A stretch of DNA of 41,869 nt from an uncultured Pelagibacteraceae bacterium (GCA_902626645.1 CACOGC010000009.1:1-41869), one strand, 5' to 3'. Positions 31,151-41,730 are shown, counted from the stretch's first letter. Made by a program: numbers and translations. The notes: generated by a model from the letters alone, not told the origin.

Positions 31151-32748
31151 GTAAAGAAAGATTATACATATTTGATACAACTCTTAGAGATGGAGCCCAA
31201 ACTCAAGGTGTTGATTTCTCTTTGGAGGATAAAGAAAAAATTGCCTCAGCTTTAGATAATTTAGGCGTTGATTATATTGAGGCTGGATGGCCTGGCGCTA
31301 ATCCAACTGATACAGAATTTTTTCAAAAGAAACATAATTTTAAAAACTCAAAGTTAACGTCTTTTGGTATGACGAAGAGATCAGGAAGAAGTGCAGAAAA
31401 TGATACTGGTTTATCAGCACTCATGAATTCAAATACTTCTGCTGTTTGTTTAGTAGGAAAGTCCTGGGATTTTCATGTTGATGTAGCTTTAGGAATAACA
31501 AATGATGAAAATTTAGATAATATTTCTGAAAGTGCTAAACATTTTGTGAAAGCAAAAAAAGAATTCATGTTTGATGCAGAGCATTTTTTTGATGGTTATA
31601 AAGCAAATCCGAAATATGCATTGTCTTGTATTAAAGCTGCATATGATCAAGGTGCAAGATGGATTGTTTTATGTGACACGAATGGGGGAACACTACCTCA
31701 TGAAGTCACACAGATAGTTTCTGAAGTTTCTAAAGTTGTTCCAGGTAAGAACTTAGGGATACATGCACATAATGATACTGGCAATGCAGTTGCAAATTCT
31801 TTAGCCGCAGTATTATCTGGTGTTAGACAAATACAAGGAACAATTAATGGTTTAGGTGAAAGATGTGGTAATGCAAATTTAATGTCATTAATCCCGACAT
31901 TTTTTTTGAAAAAAGATTTTTCATCTCAATTTGAAATCAGTATCAAATCAGAAAACATTAAAAATTTAACTGAATGCTCAAGATTATTAGATGAAATTTT
32001 AAACAGAAAACCTAATCAGCATTTACCTTATGTTGGTGCTGCAGCGTTTTCACATAAAGGAGGATTACATGTATCTGCTGTACAAAAAGATCCAAAAACT
32101 TATGAACACATCAATCCAGAGGATGTTGGTAACACTAGAAATATTGTTGTTTCAGACCAATCTGGAAAATCAAATATCATATCTAGATTAAAGAGTATCA
32201 AAATTAATATCGAGGAAAGTGATCCAAAAATTAAAAAATTACTAGATGAAGTAAAAGATAGGGAATTTATTGGTTATAGTTATGATGGGGCTGATGCCTC
32301 GTTTGAATTATTAGCTAGAAGAATTATTGGGGAAATTCCAAGGTATATTTCAATTAATGAATATGATGTTTCTGTTAAAAAAAATAAGTCTGGTGAAATA
32401 GTTTCTTCCGCGAAAGCTCAATTAGAAGTTGATGGAGAAAAAATTATGTGTGAAGGAGAAGGGAATGGACCAGTAAATGCATTAGATAACGCTATTAGAC
32501 AAAACGTTGATAGACTTGCGAAATATTCAAAATATCTAAAAGATCTAAAACTTGTTGATTATAAAGTAAGAATTTTAAACACAGGAACAGAGGCAGTTAC
32601 TAGAGTGTCTATTGAAAGCACAGACTCTAAAGGAAAGAATTGGTTTACTATTGGTGTGTCTACAAACATTATCGATGCATCGTTTAAAGCATTAATTGAT
32701 AGTTTAGATTATAAACTATTTAAGGATAATGCTCCAGCTAGTAAATAA
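31147..32748 (+). CDS. cimA: Citramalate synthase, CimA-type
   Basis: A 533-residue LeuA-like enzyme condensing pyruvate and acetyl-CoA to (R)-citramalate, a route to 2-oxobutyrate and isoleucine. It begins LYIFDTTLRDGAQTQGVDFS, the signature that separates CimA from most 2-isopropylmalate synthases. IEAGWPGANPTDTEFF and LGIHAHNDTGNAVANSLAAV contain the metal-binding HxH, and INGLGERCGNANL is also present. A LeuA-type allosteric C-terminal domain covers about residues 390-530. Sequence alone does not exclude a related acyl-CoA condensing role. It overlaps cysS by 4 bases and touches the TrmJ-like gene with no gap. Confidence 0.92.
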   Translation: MSKERLYIFDTTLRDGAQTQGVDFSLEDKEKIASALDNLGVDYIEAGWPGANPTDTEFFQKKHNFKNSKLTSFGMTKRSGRSAENDTGLSALMNSNTSAVCLVGKSWDFHVDVALGITNDENLDNISESAKHFVKAKKEFMFDAEHFFDGYKANPKYALSCIKAAYDQGARWIVLCDTNGGTLPHEVTQIVSEVSKVVPGKNLGIHAHNDTGNAVANSLAAVLSGVRQIQGTINGLGERCGNANLMSLIPTFFLKKDFSSQFEISIKSENIKNLTECSRLLDEILNRKPNQHLPYVGAAAFSHKGGLHVSAVQKDPKTYEHINPEDVGNTRNIVVSDQSGKSNIISRLKSIKINIEESDPKIKKLLDEVKDREFIGYSYDGADASFELLARRIIGEIPRYISINEYDVSVKKNKSGEIVSSAKAQLEVDGEKIMCEGEGNGPVNALDNAIRQNVDRLAKYSKYLKDLKLVDYKVRILNTGTEAVTRVSIESTDSKGKNWFTIGVSTNIIDASFKALIDSLDYKLFKDNAPASK

Positions 32749-33462
32749 ATGAGTAAAAATAATATCTCATTTATTTTACATAAACCTCAATTATCAGAAA
32801 ATATTGGAGCATGCGCTAGAGCAATAAAAAACTTTAATTTTAAAAAATTAGTTTTGATTAATCCAAAACCTATTTTCCCAAATGATAAAATCTTAGCCAC
32901 ATCTGTAGGTGCAAAAGATATTATTAATCAAAGTAAAAAATACGATAATTTAGAAAAAGCTTTAGAAAAAATTGATATTTTAATTGCTACTTCAGCAAGA
33001 TTCAGAAACAAGAATATAAAACATATTAATTTAGAAGATTTAAAAAAGATTAATTTTAAGAAGAGAGTTGGATTTTTGTTTGGGTCAGAAGCATCAGGTT
33101 TATCAAATGATGAGGTCAGTTATGCAAATTACACTTTACAAATACCTACCAATCCTGACTTCAAGTCTTTAAATTTATCTCATAGTTTGATCATAATTGC
33201 TCAATATGTAGCCAGTCTTATCAAATTAAAAAATATTCCATTTAAAAAATCAAAAAAGGTTAAATCAGCAAGCAAAAAAGAAATTCAATTAATGGTAGGC
33301 CTTTGCGTTAAAAATTTGGATGAAATAAATTTTTTTAGACCTAAAGAGAAGAGACCAAAAATGCTAGAAAACCTAAGAAACATTTTTTACAAAATGGACT
33401 TATCTGATAAAGAAACACGTATATTATCTGGTGTATTTGCAAGTTTGGGTAAAAAACGTTGA
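32749..33462 (+). CDS. SPOUT-class tRNA/rRNA 2'-O-methyltransferase, TrmJ-like
   Basis: A 237-residue SpoU-family methyltransferase. Motif 1 is KPQLSENIGACARAIKNF near residue 12. The knotted SAM-binding site shows LFGSEASGLSNDEV near residue 111, then NPDFKSLNLSHSLIIIAQYV, the motif 3 loop. A C-terminal extension (about residues 165-237) with RPKEKRPKMLENLRNIFYKM is like that of TrmJ, which modifies residue 32 in tRNA anticodon loops. It starts on the base after the cimA stop, so it belongs to the cysS-cimA unit. The rpsD promoter begins at the base after its stop. Confidence 0.9.
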   Translation: MSKNNISFILHKPQLSENIGACARAIKNFNFKKLVLINPKPIFPNDKILATSVGAKDIINQSKKYDNLEKALEKIDILIATSARFRNKNIKHINLEDLKKINFKKRVGFLFGSEASGLSNDEVSYANYTLQIPTNPDFKSLNLSHSLIIIAQYVASLIKLKNIPFKKSKKVKSASKKEIQLMVGLCVKNLDEINFFRPKEKRPKMLENLRNIFYKMDLSDKETRILSGVFASLGKKR

Positions 33463-33490
33463 TTGACAAAATAATGAGTAAGTTTATAAA
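33463..33490 (+). promoter_or_regulatory. Strong promoter of rpsD
   Basis: A consensus TTGACA at 33463-33468 starts on the base after the TrmJ-like stop codon. It is followed after 16 bases by TATAAA at 33485-33490. The rpsD ATG is at 33503, leaving a leader of only about five or six bases. This gives S4 its own strong promoter, independent of the upstream genes. Confidence 0.7.
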
Positions 33491-33502
33491 ACCCACTATT
33501 AA

Positions 33503-34120
33503 ATGACAAAAAGATTAAACTCTAAACATAAAGTCGACAGAAGATTAAAAGTAAATCTTTGGGGAAGACCTAAAAGCCCATTTAATACGAGAGCCTATGG
33601 ACCAGGACAACATGGTCAAACGAAGACTTCAAAACCCTCTGATTACGGAATTCAGTTACAAGCTAAACAAAAATTAAAGGCTTATTATGGAAATATTAAT
33701 GAGAGACAATTTAGAAATATCTATAAAAAAGCCAGTATGCTTAAAGGCGATACAAGTGAAAATTTAATTGGTTTATTGGAAAGAAGATTAGATGCAGTGA
33801 TATATAGAGCAAAGTTTGCAACTACAATTTTTTCCGCAAGACAATTAATCAACCATGGACATGTAAAAGTTAATGGAAAAAAAGTTAACATATCTAGTTA
33901 TTATGTGAGAGAAGAGGACACTATAGAAATTAGAGATAAATCAAAACAACTTGCAATCATTGATATTGCTCTAGCTAGCAAAGAAAGAGAAGCTCCAGAA
34001 TATATTCAAATGGATGAAAAAAATAAAAAATTTAAGTTTGTTAGAGTTCCAAAATTTGAGGAAGTACCATACCCAGTTGTTATGGAACCAAATTTAGTAA
34101 TTGAATATTACTCTAGATAA
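33503..34120 (+). CDS. rpsD: 30S ribosomal protein S4
   Basis: A primary 16S rRNA binding protein that nucleates 30S assembly. The 205-residue length is normal. Typical segments are [26 protein letters not shown] and [19 protein letters not shown]. The S4 RNA-binding domain follows at [20 protein letters not shown], continuing [16 protein letters not shown] and ending [12 protein letters not shown]. It lacks the CxxC zinc motif of some S4 forms. It is a lone ribosomal gene outside any ribosomal operon, and is convergent with grxD, with 3 bases between stops. Confidence 0.97.
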   Translation: MTKRLNSKHKVDRRLKVNLWGRPKSPFNTRAYGPGQHGQTKTSKPSDYGIQLQAKQKLKAYYGNINERQFRNIYKKASMLKGDTSENLIGLLERRLDAVIYRAKFATTIFSARQLINHGHVKVNGKKVNISSYYVREEDTIEIRDKSKQLAIIDIALASKEREAPEYIQMDEKNKKFKFVRVPKFEEVPYPVVMEPNLVIEYYSR

Positions 34121-34123
34121 TAA

Positions 34124-34456
34124 CTATTTTTTATAATTAATATCTTTATCATCAAATAATTTTTTTAATTCTCCACTCTCATACATTTCTTTAATGATGT
34201 CACATCCACCAATAAATTCTTTTTTGATATAAAGTTGTGGGATAGTTGGCCAATCACTGAATACTTTAATTCCATCTCTCAAAGATTGATTTTCTAATAC
34301 ATTTACACCCTTAAAATTTATTTCTAATATTTTAAGTATATTTGAAACAGTCATTGAAAAACCACATTGTGGTTGATCTGGAGTACCTTTCATAAAAAGG
34401 CACACATCATTAGTATCTATATGATTTTGAATTAAACTTTTTGTTTGATCATCCAT
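34124..34456 (-). CDS. grxD: Monothiol glutaredoxin, Grx4-type
   Basis: A 110-residue monothiol glutaredoxin that carries [2Fe-2S] clusters as a homodimer or with BolA. The active site is MKGTPDQPQCGFSMTVSNIL, with the CGFS signature near residue 32. The glutathione- and partner-binding segments WPTIPQLYIKKEFIGGCDII follow. It overlaps the bolA stop by one base, a classic Grx4-BolA pair. It is the last gene of the leftward purine cluster. Confidence 0.95.
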   Translation of the reverse strand: MDDQTKSLIQNHIDTNDVCLFMKGTPDQPQCGFSMTVSNILKILEINFKGVNVLENQSLRDGIKVFSDWPTIPQLYIKKEFIGGCDIIKEMYESGELKKLFDDKDINYKK

Positions 34457-34686
34457 TATTGTTCCTTTGTTTTAATTGCTAAAGCATGTAATTCATTTCC
34501 CATCTTACCTTTTAATGAATCATAAACCATTTTATGTTGTTCAATTTTGCTTTTCCCTGCAAATTGAGAAGAGGTTATAGTTGCTGAATAATGATTACCA
34601 TCTCCAGCTAGATCTTGAATATCTATTACAGCGTCTGGCATAGCTTCTTTAATATGTTTTTCTATTTCTTTTAAATCCATTGCCAT
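34456..34686 (-). CDS. BolA-family protein
   Basis: A 76-residue BolA-like protein, a partner of monothiol glutaredoxin in iron-sulfur cluster handling or iron sensing. It shows the class II KH-like fold pattern: an N-terminal helix (LKEIEKHIKEAMPDAVIDI), DLAGDGNHYSATITSSQFAG, then KIEQHKMVYDSLKGKMGNELHAL with the conserved His. Short relatives of this size are often called IbaG/YrbA. It starts 2 bases after purL and overlaps grxD by one base, so all three are probably co-transcribed. Confidence 0.94.
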   Translation of the reverse strand: MAMDLKEIEKHIKEAMPDAVIDIQDLAGDGNHYSATITSSQFAGKSKIEQHKMVYDSLKGKMGNELHALAIKTKEQ

Positions 34687-34688
34687 TT

Positions 34689-36878
34689 TTAACTCATATA
34701 TTTAGCTAGCCAACTTGTATAATAAGACTTTAATTCGTCAATTGTAAGTTTTGTCTTTTCATTAATAATTATATCGTTTTTCGTGATAATACCAAATTCC
34801 TCATAATACACAGAATTTTTATCTAAAATTTTTGTAACTTCTTTTAAATCTTCTTTATTTATCTCTATTAAATACCTTCCTTGATCTTCTGAAAAAAAAT
34901 ATTCAATTTCATTCATTAAATTCTTTGATTTATTAATTTTAATTCCCTTATTACCTTTAATGCACATTTTACTTATCGCAACCAATAGACCTCCTAAAGA
35001 TATATCATGAGCACTTTTCACGTATTCTTTATCAATTAAATTTAAAATTGACTCTCCATTATTTTTTTCATTAAAAAGGTTTACTTCTGGTGGAGGTCCA
35101 TTTTTTTCATCTAAAATTGTTCTGGCGAATAAACTTTGGTCAATATGTCCCTCAGTCTTACCAATAATTAAAACTAAATTATCAATTTCTTTTAAATCCA
35201 TTGAAATCATCTTTTTGTAATCTTTAATAAGACCTACACCACCAATTGATGGAGTTGGTTTAATCCCAACTTCTTTTGTTTGGTTGTAAAAAGATACATT
35301 GCCAGATACCACTGGGAAATTTAAATATTTGCTAGCTTCACCTATACCTTGAACGCATTCTACAAATTCACCCATGTTGTCTTCTTTTTCGGGGCTTCCA
35401 AAATTTAAACAATTCGTGATTGCGATTGGAGTCGCTCCAACTGAAATTAAATTTCTCCAACTTTCAGCTACGACTTGTTTACCTCCCGTTAATGGGTGGG
35501 CCCAACAATAAACTGCCGAGGAGTCTACTGATGCTGCTACAGCTTTATTAGTTCCATGAACTCTCACAACACCAGAGTCTCCACCTGGTTTTTGAATAGT
35601 ATCACCCATAACTGTGTGATCATATTGTTGCCAGATCCATTCTTTACTACAGATATTTTGATTAGATAAAATCTTCTTTAGTACATCCTTAATTTTTAAT
35701 TCTTTCAGGACTTCATTTTTAATCTTATTTTTTTTGGGCAACTTTGATTTTTTCCATTTACGATCATACATTGGAGAATTTTCGACAAGAATATTAACAG
35801 GTATTTTTGTTACTTGTTCTTGATTAAAAAATAATTCAATGTTTTTTGAGTTTGTTGTTTTTCCAATCACCGCAAAGTCTAAATTCCATTTATCAAATAT
35901 TTTTTTTGCAGTTTCCTCTTTACCATTTTCTAAAACTATTAACATTCGTTCTTGGCTTTCAGACAACATGATTTCATAGGGGGTCATTTTAGTTTCTCTG
36001 CAAGGAACTTTGTTTAAATCAATTTCAATGCCTAAATTTCCTTTTGATGCCATTTCGATACTTGAGGAAGTAAGACCAGCAGCCCCCATGTCTTGAATGG
36101 CAATAATTGAATCACCAGCCATTAATTCTAAACATGCCTCTAATAAAAGTTTTTCTGTAAAAGGGTCACCAACTTGTACTGTTGGTTTTTTTTCCTCAAT
36201 TTTTTCATCAAAACTAGCTGAAGCCATACTTGCACCATGAATTCCATCTCTACCAGTCTTAGATCCTACATAAATTACAGGTTTGTTTAAACCAGCAGCC
36301 TTAGAATAAAAAATTTTATTTTTTTTAACCAAACCAAGTGTCATTGCGTTAACCAAAATATTTCCATTGTAAGAACTATCAAAAGATGTTTGTCCTGCTA
36401 TTGTTGGCACACCCATACAATTTCCATAACCACCAATACCATGCACAACACCTCGTAAGAGATTTTTTGTTTTTTTATGTTGTGGGGATCCAAAATGTAT
36501 CGAATTCAAATTAGCTATCGGTCTTGCTCCCATAGTAAATACATCTCTCATAATTCCCCCAACACCCGTTGCAGCACCTTGATAAGGTTCTATAAATGAA
36601 GGATGATTATGACTTTCGATTTTAAAAACGATTGCATCACCATCTTCAATATCAATAACACCTGCATTTTCTCCCGGACCTTGAATTACTTTTTTTCCTT
36701 TAGTTGGAAGCTTTTTAAGGTGAAGTCGTGATGACTTATATGAGCAATGTTCATTCCACATTGCAGAAAAAATCCCAAGTTCAGTAATATTTGGAGTTCT
36801 CTTAAGTAATTGACAAATTTTTTTATATTCATCAGACTTGAGTCCATGATCTATTGCAATTTGTTCATTAACTTCCAT
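34689..36878 (-). CDS. purL: Phosphoribosylformylglycinamidine synthase, large subunit (small PurL type)
   Basis: ATP-dependent FGAM synthetase subunit of de novo purine synthesis. The 729-residue length is that of the small PurL which works with PurS and PurQ. Motifs are [15 protein letters not shown] near residue 40, [48 protein letters not shown], and [19 protein letters not shown]. In the second half come CLNFGSPEK and [17 protein letters not shown]. It overlaps purQ by one base. Confidence 0.97.
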   Translation of the reverse strand: MEVNEQIAIDHGLKSDEYKKICQLLKRTPNITELGIFSAMWNEHCSYKSSRLHLKKLPTKGKKVIQGPGENAGVIDIEDGDAIVFKIESHNHPSFIEPYQGAATGVGGIMRDVFTMGARPIANLNSIHFGSPQHKKTKNLLRGVVHGIGGYGNCMGVPTIAGQTSFDSSYNGNILVNAMTLGLVKKNKIFYSKAAGLNKPVIYVGSKTGRDGIHGASMASASFDEKIEEKKPTVQVGDPFTEKLLLEACLELMAGDSIIAIQDMGAAGLTSSSIEMASKGNLGIEIDLNKVPCRETKMTPYEIMLSESQERMLIVLENGKEETAKKIFDKWNLDFAVIGKTTNSKNIELFFNQEQVTKIPVNILVENSPMYDRKWKKSKLPKKNKIKNEVLKELKIKDVLKKILSNQNICSKEWIWQQYDHTVMGDTIQKPGGDSGVVRVHGTNKAVAASVDSSAVYCWAHPLTGGKQVVAESWRNLISVGATPIAITNCLNFGSPEKEDNMGEFVECVQGIGEASKYLNFPVVSGNVSFYNQTKEVGIKPTPSIGGVGLIKDYKKMISMDLKEIDNLVLIIGKTEGHIDQSLFARTILDEKNGPPPEVNLFNEKNNGESILNLIDKEYVKSAHDISLGGLLVAISKMCIKGNKGIKINKSKNLMNEIEYFFSEDQGRYLIEINKEDLKEVTKILDKNSVYYEEFGIITKNDIIINEKTKLTIDELKSYYTSWLAKYMS

Positions 36879-37561
36879 TATTTAATATTATTTAAAAGAT
36901 TTTTAAAAAACAAAGACCCATCTTCACCAGATAAACTTTCATCTATCATTCTTTCAGGGTGAGGCATCATACCCAACACATTTTTTTCTTTATTAAAAAT
37001 GCCTGCAATATTTTTAATTGAACCATTTGGATTATATTGATCTTCTATCTTGCCTTCACTATTACAATAATAAATTGCTATTTGATTATTATCCTTAATT
37101 TCTTTCAATTGATCTTTGGTACAAAAATAATTTCCTTCATTATGAGCAATATGAAATTCTAAAATATCTTTATTAAGATTTTTAAAATATGCATTTTCTT
37201 TGTTGTCCAATTTTACGAAGACATTTTTACATATAAACTCCAGATATTTATTTCTTAACAAAACTCCTGGCACTAAACCTGTTTCAACCAGTATTTGAAA
37301 TCCATTACAAATTCCCATGACCAATCCCCCAGATTTCGCAAAATTTATAACTGATTGCATTATCTTAGATTTTGAAGCCATACTTCCACATCGTAAGTAA
37401 TCTCCGTAAGAAAAACCACCTGGAAGTACAACTAAATCACTTTTAGGGAGTTCATTATCATCATGCCAAACCATCTTATTTTTAAACCCAAATTTCTTGA
37501 GCGCAACATCCATGTCTCTATCACAATTTGAACCAGGAAAAGTTATTACAGATGACTTCAT
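36878..37561 (-). CDS. purQ: Phosphoribosylformylglycinamidine synthase, glutaminase subunit
   Basis: A 227-residue class I glutamine amidotransferase that supplies ammonia to PurL. It begins [18 protein letters not shown]. The oxyanion strand [16 protein letters not shown], the nucleophile elbow [16 protein letters not shown] with Cys near residue 87, and the His-Glu pair in [11 protein letters not shown] complete the catalytic triad. [12 protein letters not shown] is another PurQ segment. It lies 3 bases after purS and overlaps purL. Confidence 0.97.
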   Translation of the reverse strand: MKSSVITFPGSNCDRDMDVALKKFGFKNKMVWHDDNELPKSDLVVLPGGFSYGDYLRCGSMASKSKIMQSVINFAKSGGLVMGICNGFQILVETGLVPGVLLRNKYLEFICKNVFVKLDNKENAYFKNLNKDILEFHIAHNEGNYFCTKDQLKEIKDNNQIAIYYCNSEGKIEDQYNPNGSIKNIAGIFNKEKNVLGMMPHPERMIDESLSGEDGSLFFKNLLNNIK

Positions 37562-37564
37562 TAA

Positions 37565-37807
37565 TTATTGTGTTTCAATAATTTTAAAGTTTTCGATTAC
37601 AAGATTAGCTAAAAGTTTTTTACACATGTCCTCTACAACAGCTTTTGCTTTGCTTGGATCATTTTCATTAACATCTATTTCAAAATATTTACCTTGTCTT
37701 ACTTCACTTATATTTTTAAAACCCATTCCATCCAAGGCTTGATGAATGACTTTACCCTGTGGATCTAAAACATCCTTTTTTAATGTTATTACTGCGGAAA
37801 CTTTCAT
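37565..37807 (-). CDS. purS: Phosphoribosylformylglycinamidine synthase subunit PurS
   Basis: An 80-residue dimeric ferredoxin-like protein that links PurQ and PurL. It shows VITLKKDVLDPQGKVIHQAL and the core signature GMGFKNISEVRQGKYFEIDV, followed by CKKLLANLVIENFKI. It overlaps the purC stop by 4 bases. The purS-purQ-purL arrangement matches the three-part FGAM synthase common in alphaproteobacteria and Gram-positives, instead of the large fused PurL of enterics. Confidence 0.96.
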   Translation of the reverse strand: MKVSAVITLKKDVLDPQGKVIHQALDGMGFKNISEVRQGKYFEIDVNENDPSKAKAVVEDMCKKLLANLVIENFKIIETQ

Positions 37808-38589
37808 TTACTCTTTTTTTTTATTGAAGAAAGTTTTGTTACGTTAACAGCGGATACATTTGATTGTTCATGAAGAATACCAAGTCGTTTTGCAACCTCA
37901 GTATAAGCTGCTATCAAATCTCCTAAATCTTTTCTAAATCTGTCCTTATCAAGTTTTTTATCCGTAATTGAGTCCCACAATCTACAAGTATCAGGGCTAA
38001 TTTCATCTGCTAAAATAATTTTATTTTTTCCGCTTTCATGAGTGAAGCCAAACTCTACTTTAAAATCGACTAGTTTAATTCCAACACCTCGAAATAAACC
38101 AAGTAAAAAATCATTCAATCGTTTTAAATTTTTATCAATTAAATCAAGCTGAATAGCGTCAAGCCAATTAAATGCCAGAATATGTTCTCTACTAATGTTT
38201 GGATCACCTAATTTATCATCTTTGAGACAATATTCTATTAATGGATATTCAAGCACAGTACCATCCTCAATACCCAATCGTTTTGTGAGAGAACCAGTTG
38301 CAATATTTCTTACAATGAACTCAATAGGAATAATATCCACAAGTTTCACAAGTTGTTCTCTCATATTTAGTCTTTTTACTAAATGATTTTTAATTCCAAT
38401 TTGATTTAGGTTTGACAGTATATGCTCTGAAATTCTATTATTTAGGACACCTTTTCCCTCAATAGTACTTTTTTTTTGATTATTAAATGCCGTTGCATCA
38501 TCTTTAAAATATTGAATAACAAGATTTTTGTCAGAAGTTGCATAAATAATTTTAGCTTTTCCTTCGTATAGTTTTTTCCCTTTTTTCAT
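37804..38589 (-). CDS. purC: SAICAR synthetase (phosphoribosylaminoimidazole-succinocarboxamide synthase)
   Basis: A 261-residue ATP-grasp-like enzyme that joins CAIR and aspartate. It begins KLYEGKAKIIYATSDKNLVI, the glycine-rich nucleotide loop. IPIEFIVRNIATGSLTKRLG near residue 90 and LVDFKVEFGFTHESGKNKII with ADEISPDTCRLWD near residue 190 are diagnostic. It overlaps purB by one base and purS by 4 bases, so the purine genes are strictly coupled. Confidence 0.97.
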   Translation of the reverse strand: MKKGKKLYEGKAKIIYATSDKNLVIQYFKDDATAFNNQKKSTIEGKGVLNNRISEHILSNLNQIGIKNHLVKRLNMREQLVKLVDIIPIEFIVRNIATGSLTKRLGIEDGTVLEYPLIEYCLKDDKLGDPNISREHILAFNWLDAIQLDLIDKNLKRLNDFLLGLFRGVGIKLVDFKVEFGFTHESGKNKIILADEISPDTCRLWDSITDKKLDKDRFRKDLGDLIAAYTEVAKRLGILHEQSNVSAVNVTKLSSIKKKSK

Positions 38590-39881
38590 TATTTAATTAC
38601 TCTTCTAAAAATAAAATTGACATTTTTCATATGTTTTGAATAGCTAAATATTGATTTTAATTTTTTTATTGAGATTTTACTTATTATATATCTGTCAGAT
38701 CGCGCTACATCAAATAAATTTAAATTTTCAGCAAAACACTTTTTTGAGAAACTTTGAACCATCCGATATGATTTTTCTCTAGTTAATCCAGTTTTTGTAA
38801 GTTCAAGCATCAACTCTTGTGAAAAAATTAAACCTTTCGTTATATTTAAATTTTCTAACATTTTTTTTGGATAAACAATCATATTATCTAAAATATTTGT
38901 TAATCTTACTAAAGCAAAATCAATAGTTATATTAGCATCTGGGCCAATGTTTCTCTCTACGCTTGAATGTGAAATATCTCTTTCGTGCCATAAGGCTATA
39001 TTTTCAAGTGCAGGAATAACTGCACTTCGTACCATTCTTGAAAGACCTGTTAAATTTTCACTCAAAATAGGATTTTTTTTATGTGGCATAGCAGATGAAC
39101 CTTTTTGTTTTTTTGAAAAAAATTCTTGTAGTTCGTAAACTTCAGTTCTTTGTAAATGCCTTATTTCTGTAGCTACTCTTTCTACAGAACCCGCAATAAT
39201 TCCAAGAACCGAGAAATAAAAAGCATGTCTATCCCTTGGAATAACTTGAGTTGAAATCGGTTCAACTTTTAAGCCAAGTTTTTTTGCAACATGTTTTTCT
39301 ACATTTGGATTAATATTGGCAAATGTCCCAACTGCACCTGAAATAGCACATGTCGAAACTTCATCTATTGCATCCATTAATCTTTTTCTATTTCTTTTAA
39401 ATTCTGCATAAAAAGAGGCAAGTTTCAAACCAAAGGTAATTGGTTCAGCATGTATGCCATGGCTTCTTCCCATGCATGGTGTAAATTTATATTTGATGGC
39501 TTGTTTTTTTAATACTTTTAAAATTTGGTCAATGTCTTTGAGAATTATTTTTCCTGATTGAACTAATTGAATATTAAAACTTGTATCTACCACGTCTGAT
39601 GAGGTCATTCCTTGATGAAGATATCTTGCTTTAATCCCAGCTTTTTCTGTTACGGAAGTTAAAAAAGCTATGACATCGTGTTTGACTTGAGATTCAATTT
39701 GATGAATTCTTTTAACATTAATTCTTGCTTTTTTTCTTACAATTGAAGAAACCCCTCTAGGAATTTGATTTAATTTTTCCATAGCTTGTGCTGCAGCTAT
39801 CTCTACATCTAACCAAATTTTGTATTTATTTTCTTCTGACCAAACATCAGTAAGTTCTTTTCTCGAGTATCTTTTAATCAT
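38589..39881 (-). CDS. purB: Adenylosuccinate lyase
   Basis: A 430-residue fumarase/aspartase superfamily lyase acting twice in purine synthesis, on SAICAR and on adenylosuccinate. It shows LHQGMTSSDVVDTSFNIQL near residue 83, GRSHGIHAEPITFGLKLA near residue 138, and the flexible catalytic signature KQKGSSAMPHKKNPILSENL near residue 260. WHERDISHSSVERNIGPDAN follows. It starts 3 bases after the map stop. The C-terminus is basic but otherwise unremarkable. Confidence 0.97.
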   Translation of the reverse strand: MIKRYSRKELTDVWSEENKYKIWLDVEIAAAQAMEKLNQIPRGVSSIVRKKARINVKRIHQIESQVKHDVIAFLTSVTEKAGIKARYLHQGMTSSDVVDTSFNIQLVQSGKIILKDIDQILKVLKKQAIKYKFTPCMGRSHGIHAEPITFGLKLASFYAEFKRNRKRLMDAIDEVSTCAISGAVGTFANINPNVEKHVAKKLGLKVEPISTQVIPRDRHAFYFSVLGIIAGSVERVATEIRHLQRTEVYELQEFFSKKQKGSSAMPHKKNPILSENLTGLSRMVRSAVIPALENIALWHERDISHSSVERNIGPDANITIDFALVRLTNILDNMIVYPKKMLENLNITKGLIFSQELMLELTKTGLTREKSYRMVQSFSKKCFAENLNLFDVARSDRYIISKISIKKLKSIFSYSKHMKNVNFIFRRVIK

Positions 39882-39884
39882 TAA

Positions 39885-40658
39885 TTATAAATATGGAGGC
39901 TTTGAATAACCTTTAGCAGATTCTGTAAAAATTTCATAACCATTTTCTGTTATTCCCACTGTATGTTCAAATTGTGCAGACAAAGATTTATCTTTTGTAA
40001 CTGCTGTCCAACCATCATTCAGCATTTTTGTAGCAAATTTACCTGCATTAATCATTGGTTCAATTGTAAATGTCATTCCTGGTTTTAGTTCCATTCCAGT
40101 ATTTTTAGTTCCATAATGTAAAATATTTGGTGACTCATGAAAAGTTGTGCCTATACCATGTCCACAAAAATCTCTGACAACTGAAAAACCTTTTTCTTCT
40201 ACATATGTTTGAATTTCATGACCAATATCTCCAAGTTTTTTTCCAGGTTTTAAAATTTTTATGGCCCTCATCATCGACTCATGAGTTGCGTCTATAAGAT
40301 TATTTAATTTGACAGAAGTTTTACCTATACAAAACATTCTACTTGTATCTCCGTAGTGGTTATCAATAATTGCCGTGACATCTACATTGACTGCATCACC
40401 TTCTTCTAAAATTCTTTCTTCAGAGGGAATTCCATGACAAACAACGTGGTTTAATGATGTACATAATGATTTGGTAAAGCCTCTGTAATAAAGTGGGGCA
40501 GAGAAACCTCCATTATCTCTAATAAATTCGTAACCAAGTTTATCAATTTGTGCAGTTGAAATACCTTCTTTTATATTTTCAGTAAGCATATCTAAGGTCT
40601 GAGCTGCAAGTTTCCCTGCAATTCTCATTTTTTCAAATTTTTCTGAATAACTATCCAT
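39885..40658 (-). CDS. map: Type I methionine aminopeptidase
   Basis: A 257-residue metalloprotease that removes the initiator Met. Metal ligands are in VNVDVTAIIDNHYGDTSRMF (two Asp), FCGHGIGTTFHESPNI (His), FTIEPMINAGK (Glu) and AQFEHTVGITENG (Glu). The first histidine region is LNHVVCHGIPSEERIL. The ATG lies inside the last codons of the upstream SfsA-like coding sequence with an 8-base overlap. That points to an ancestral sfsA-map coupling that survives in the chimera. Confidence 0.97.
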   Translation of the reverse strand: MDSYSEKFEKMRIAGKLAAQTLDMLTENIKEGISTAQIDKLGYEFIRDNGGFSAPLYYRGFTKSLCTSLNHVVCHGIPSEERILEEGDAVNVDVTAIIDNHYGDTSRMFCIGKTSVKLNNLIDATHESMMRAIKILKPGKKLGDIGHEIQTYVEEKGFSVVRDFCGHGIGTTFHESPNILHYGTKNTGMELKPGMTFTIEPMINAGKFATKMLNDGWTAVTKDKSLSAQFEHTVGITENGYEIFTESAKGYSKPPYL

Positions 40659-41730
40659 TTATAATCTTTAACTTTTTTTCTATTCTTATTTCTTTTGAAC
40701 TTAGACTGCATCTATAAGCAAGAAAACTAACACCAGCTTTTTTCGCAATAAGATAGTTTTTATAATATTCTTCATCAATATCTTTCGCAATTTTAAAATT
40801 TTCCATGTTTTGTATCTGGACTAAAAAGATCAAATATGATTTATATCCTTTTTTTATGGCATCAATAAGGGTAAGAAGATGTTTTGAACCTCTTGTAGTA
40901 ATTGCATCAGGAAATTCGGCAGTTTTCTTCTTTCTAAAAAGAGTTACATTTTTAACTTCAATAAAAATTTTTTGCTTTTTTTTTTCGATTAGAAAATCAA
41001 ATCTGGTTTCTTTATTGTAAAAAACTTCTGACTTAATGCTATCATTAATTTTTGATTGTTTCTCCGATCGAAGAACTATGGATACTCCAAGTTTTCCTGC
41101 GTGAAAAAAGGGATAACTTCCAATTTCAACATCTTTATTCTGGTCTTGAACTTTTGATAAAGAATTTGCAATTTCACTTTCTACAGTTCTTAAACTTATT
41201 GTATGGCTTAGTATTGGATCACCACCTACAATTTTTTGTTTCAAACTACCTAACATTGATTTTAATATTGATGGGACACCTGGTAAACAAAACACATTCT
41301 CAACACTAAATCCTGGAGCACCACTCGTTGGATTTAAAATTAATTTTGCATTCTGTGGCATCCAGACCATTTTTTGTCTGCCTTCATTAAATTCTCCTGG
41401 TTTATAATAACTTTCTAGTATTTTAAAAGCTTCCGGATGAATTTCATATTTTAATCCAAAAGCTTCCGAAACAGACTCAGCGGTAATATCATCATGTGTT
41501 GGACCAATACCACCAGTTGTAAAAACATAATCATTATTTTTTCTTAAGATATTCAAATTTTCAATAATAGTTTTTTTTATATCTGGTATTACTCTTACTT
41601 CATTTACCTGAACTCCAAGTGAATTAAGCCAGACGGCTAAAGTACTTGTATTTGTATCTTGAGTTCTACCGGAAAGGATTTCATTTCCAATTATTAATAT
41701 AGCAGCATTAACTTTTGTATTTTTTTTCAT
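40651..41730 (-). CDS. Chimeric gene: CinA N-terminal (MoaB-like) domain fused to SfsA C-terminal domain
   Basis: A continuous 359-codon frame made of two unrelated halves. Residues 1 to about 230 are a CinA-N / MoaB-like domain: [20 protein letters not shown] at the start, [19 protein letters not shown] at 69-87, then [19 protein letters not shown] and [20 protein letters not shown]. From about residue 232 ([19 protein letters not shown]) the chain is the C-terminal half of SfsA, with [41 protein letters not shown] and the PD-(D/E)XK-like Asp and Glu-x-Lys. The SfsA OB-fold N-terminus is missing here but begins on the opposite strand at 41749. An inversion joining two genes is the best explanation; whether the protein is made or works is unknown. 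Confidence 0.85.
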   Translation of the reverse strand: MKKNTKVNAAILIIGNEILSGRTQDTNTSTLAVWLNSLGVQVNEVRVIPDIKKTIIENLNILRKNNDYVFTTGGIGPTHDDITAESVSEAFGLKYEIHPEAFKILESYYKPGEFNEGRQKMVWMPQNAKLILNPTSGAPGFSVENVFCLPGVPSILKSMLGSLKQKIVGGDPILSHTISLRTVESEIANSLSKVQDQNKDVEIGSYPFFHAGKLGVSIVLRSEKQSKINDSIKSEVFYNKETRFDFLIEKKKQKIFIEVKNVTLFRKKKTAEFPDAITTRGSKHLLTLIDAIKKGYKSYLIFLVQIQNMENFKIAKDIDEEYYKNYLIAKKAGVSFLAYRCSLSSKEIRIEKKLKIING

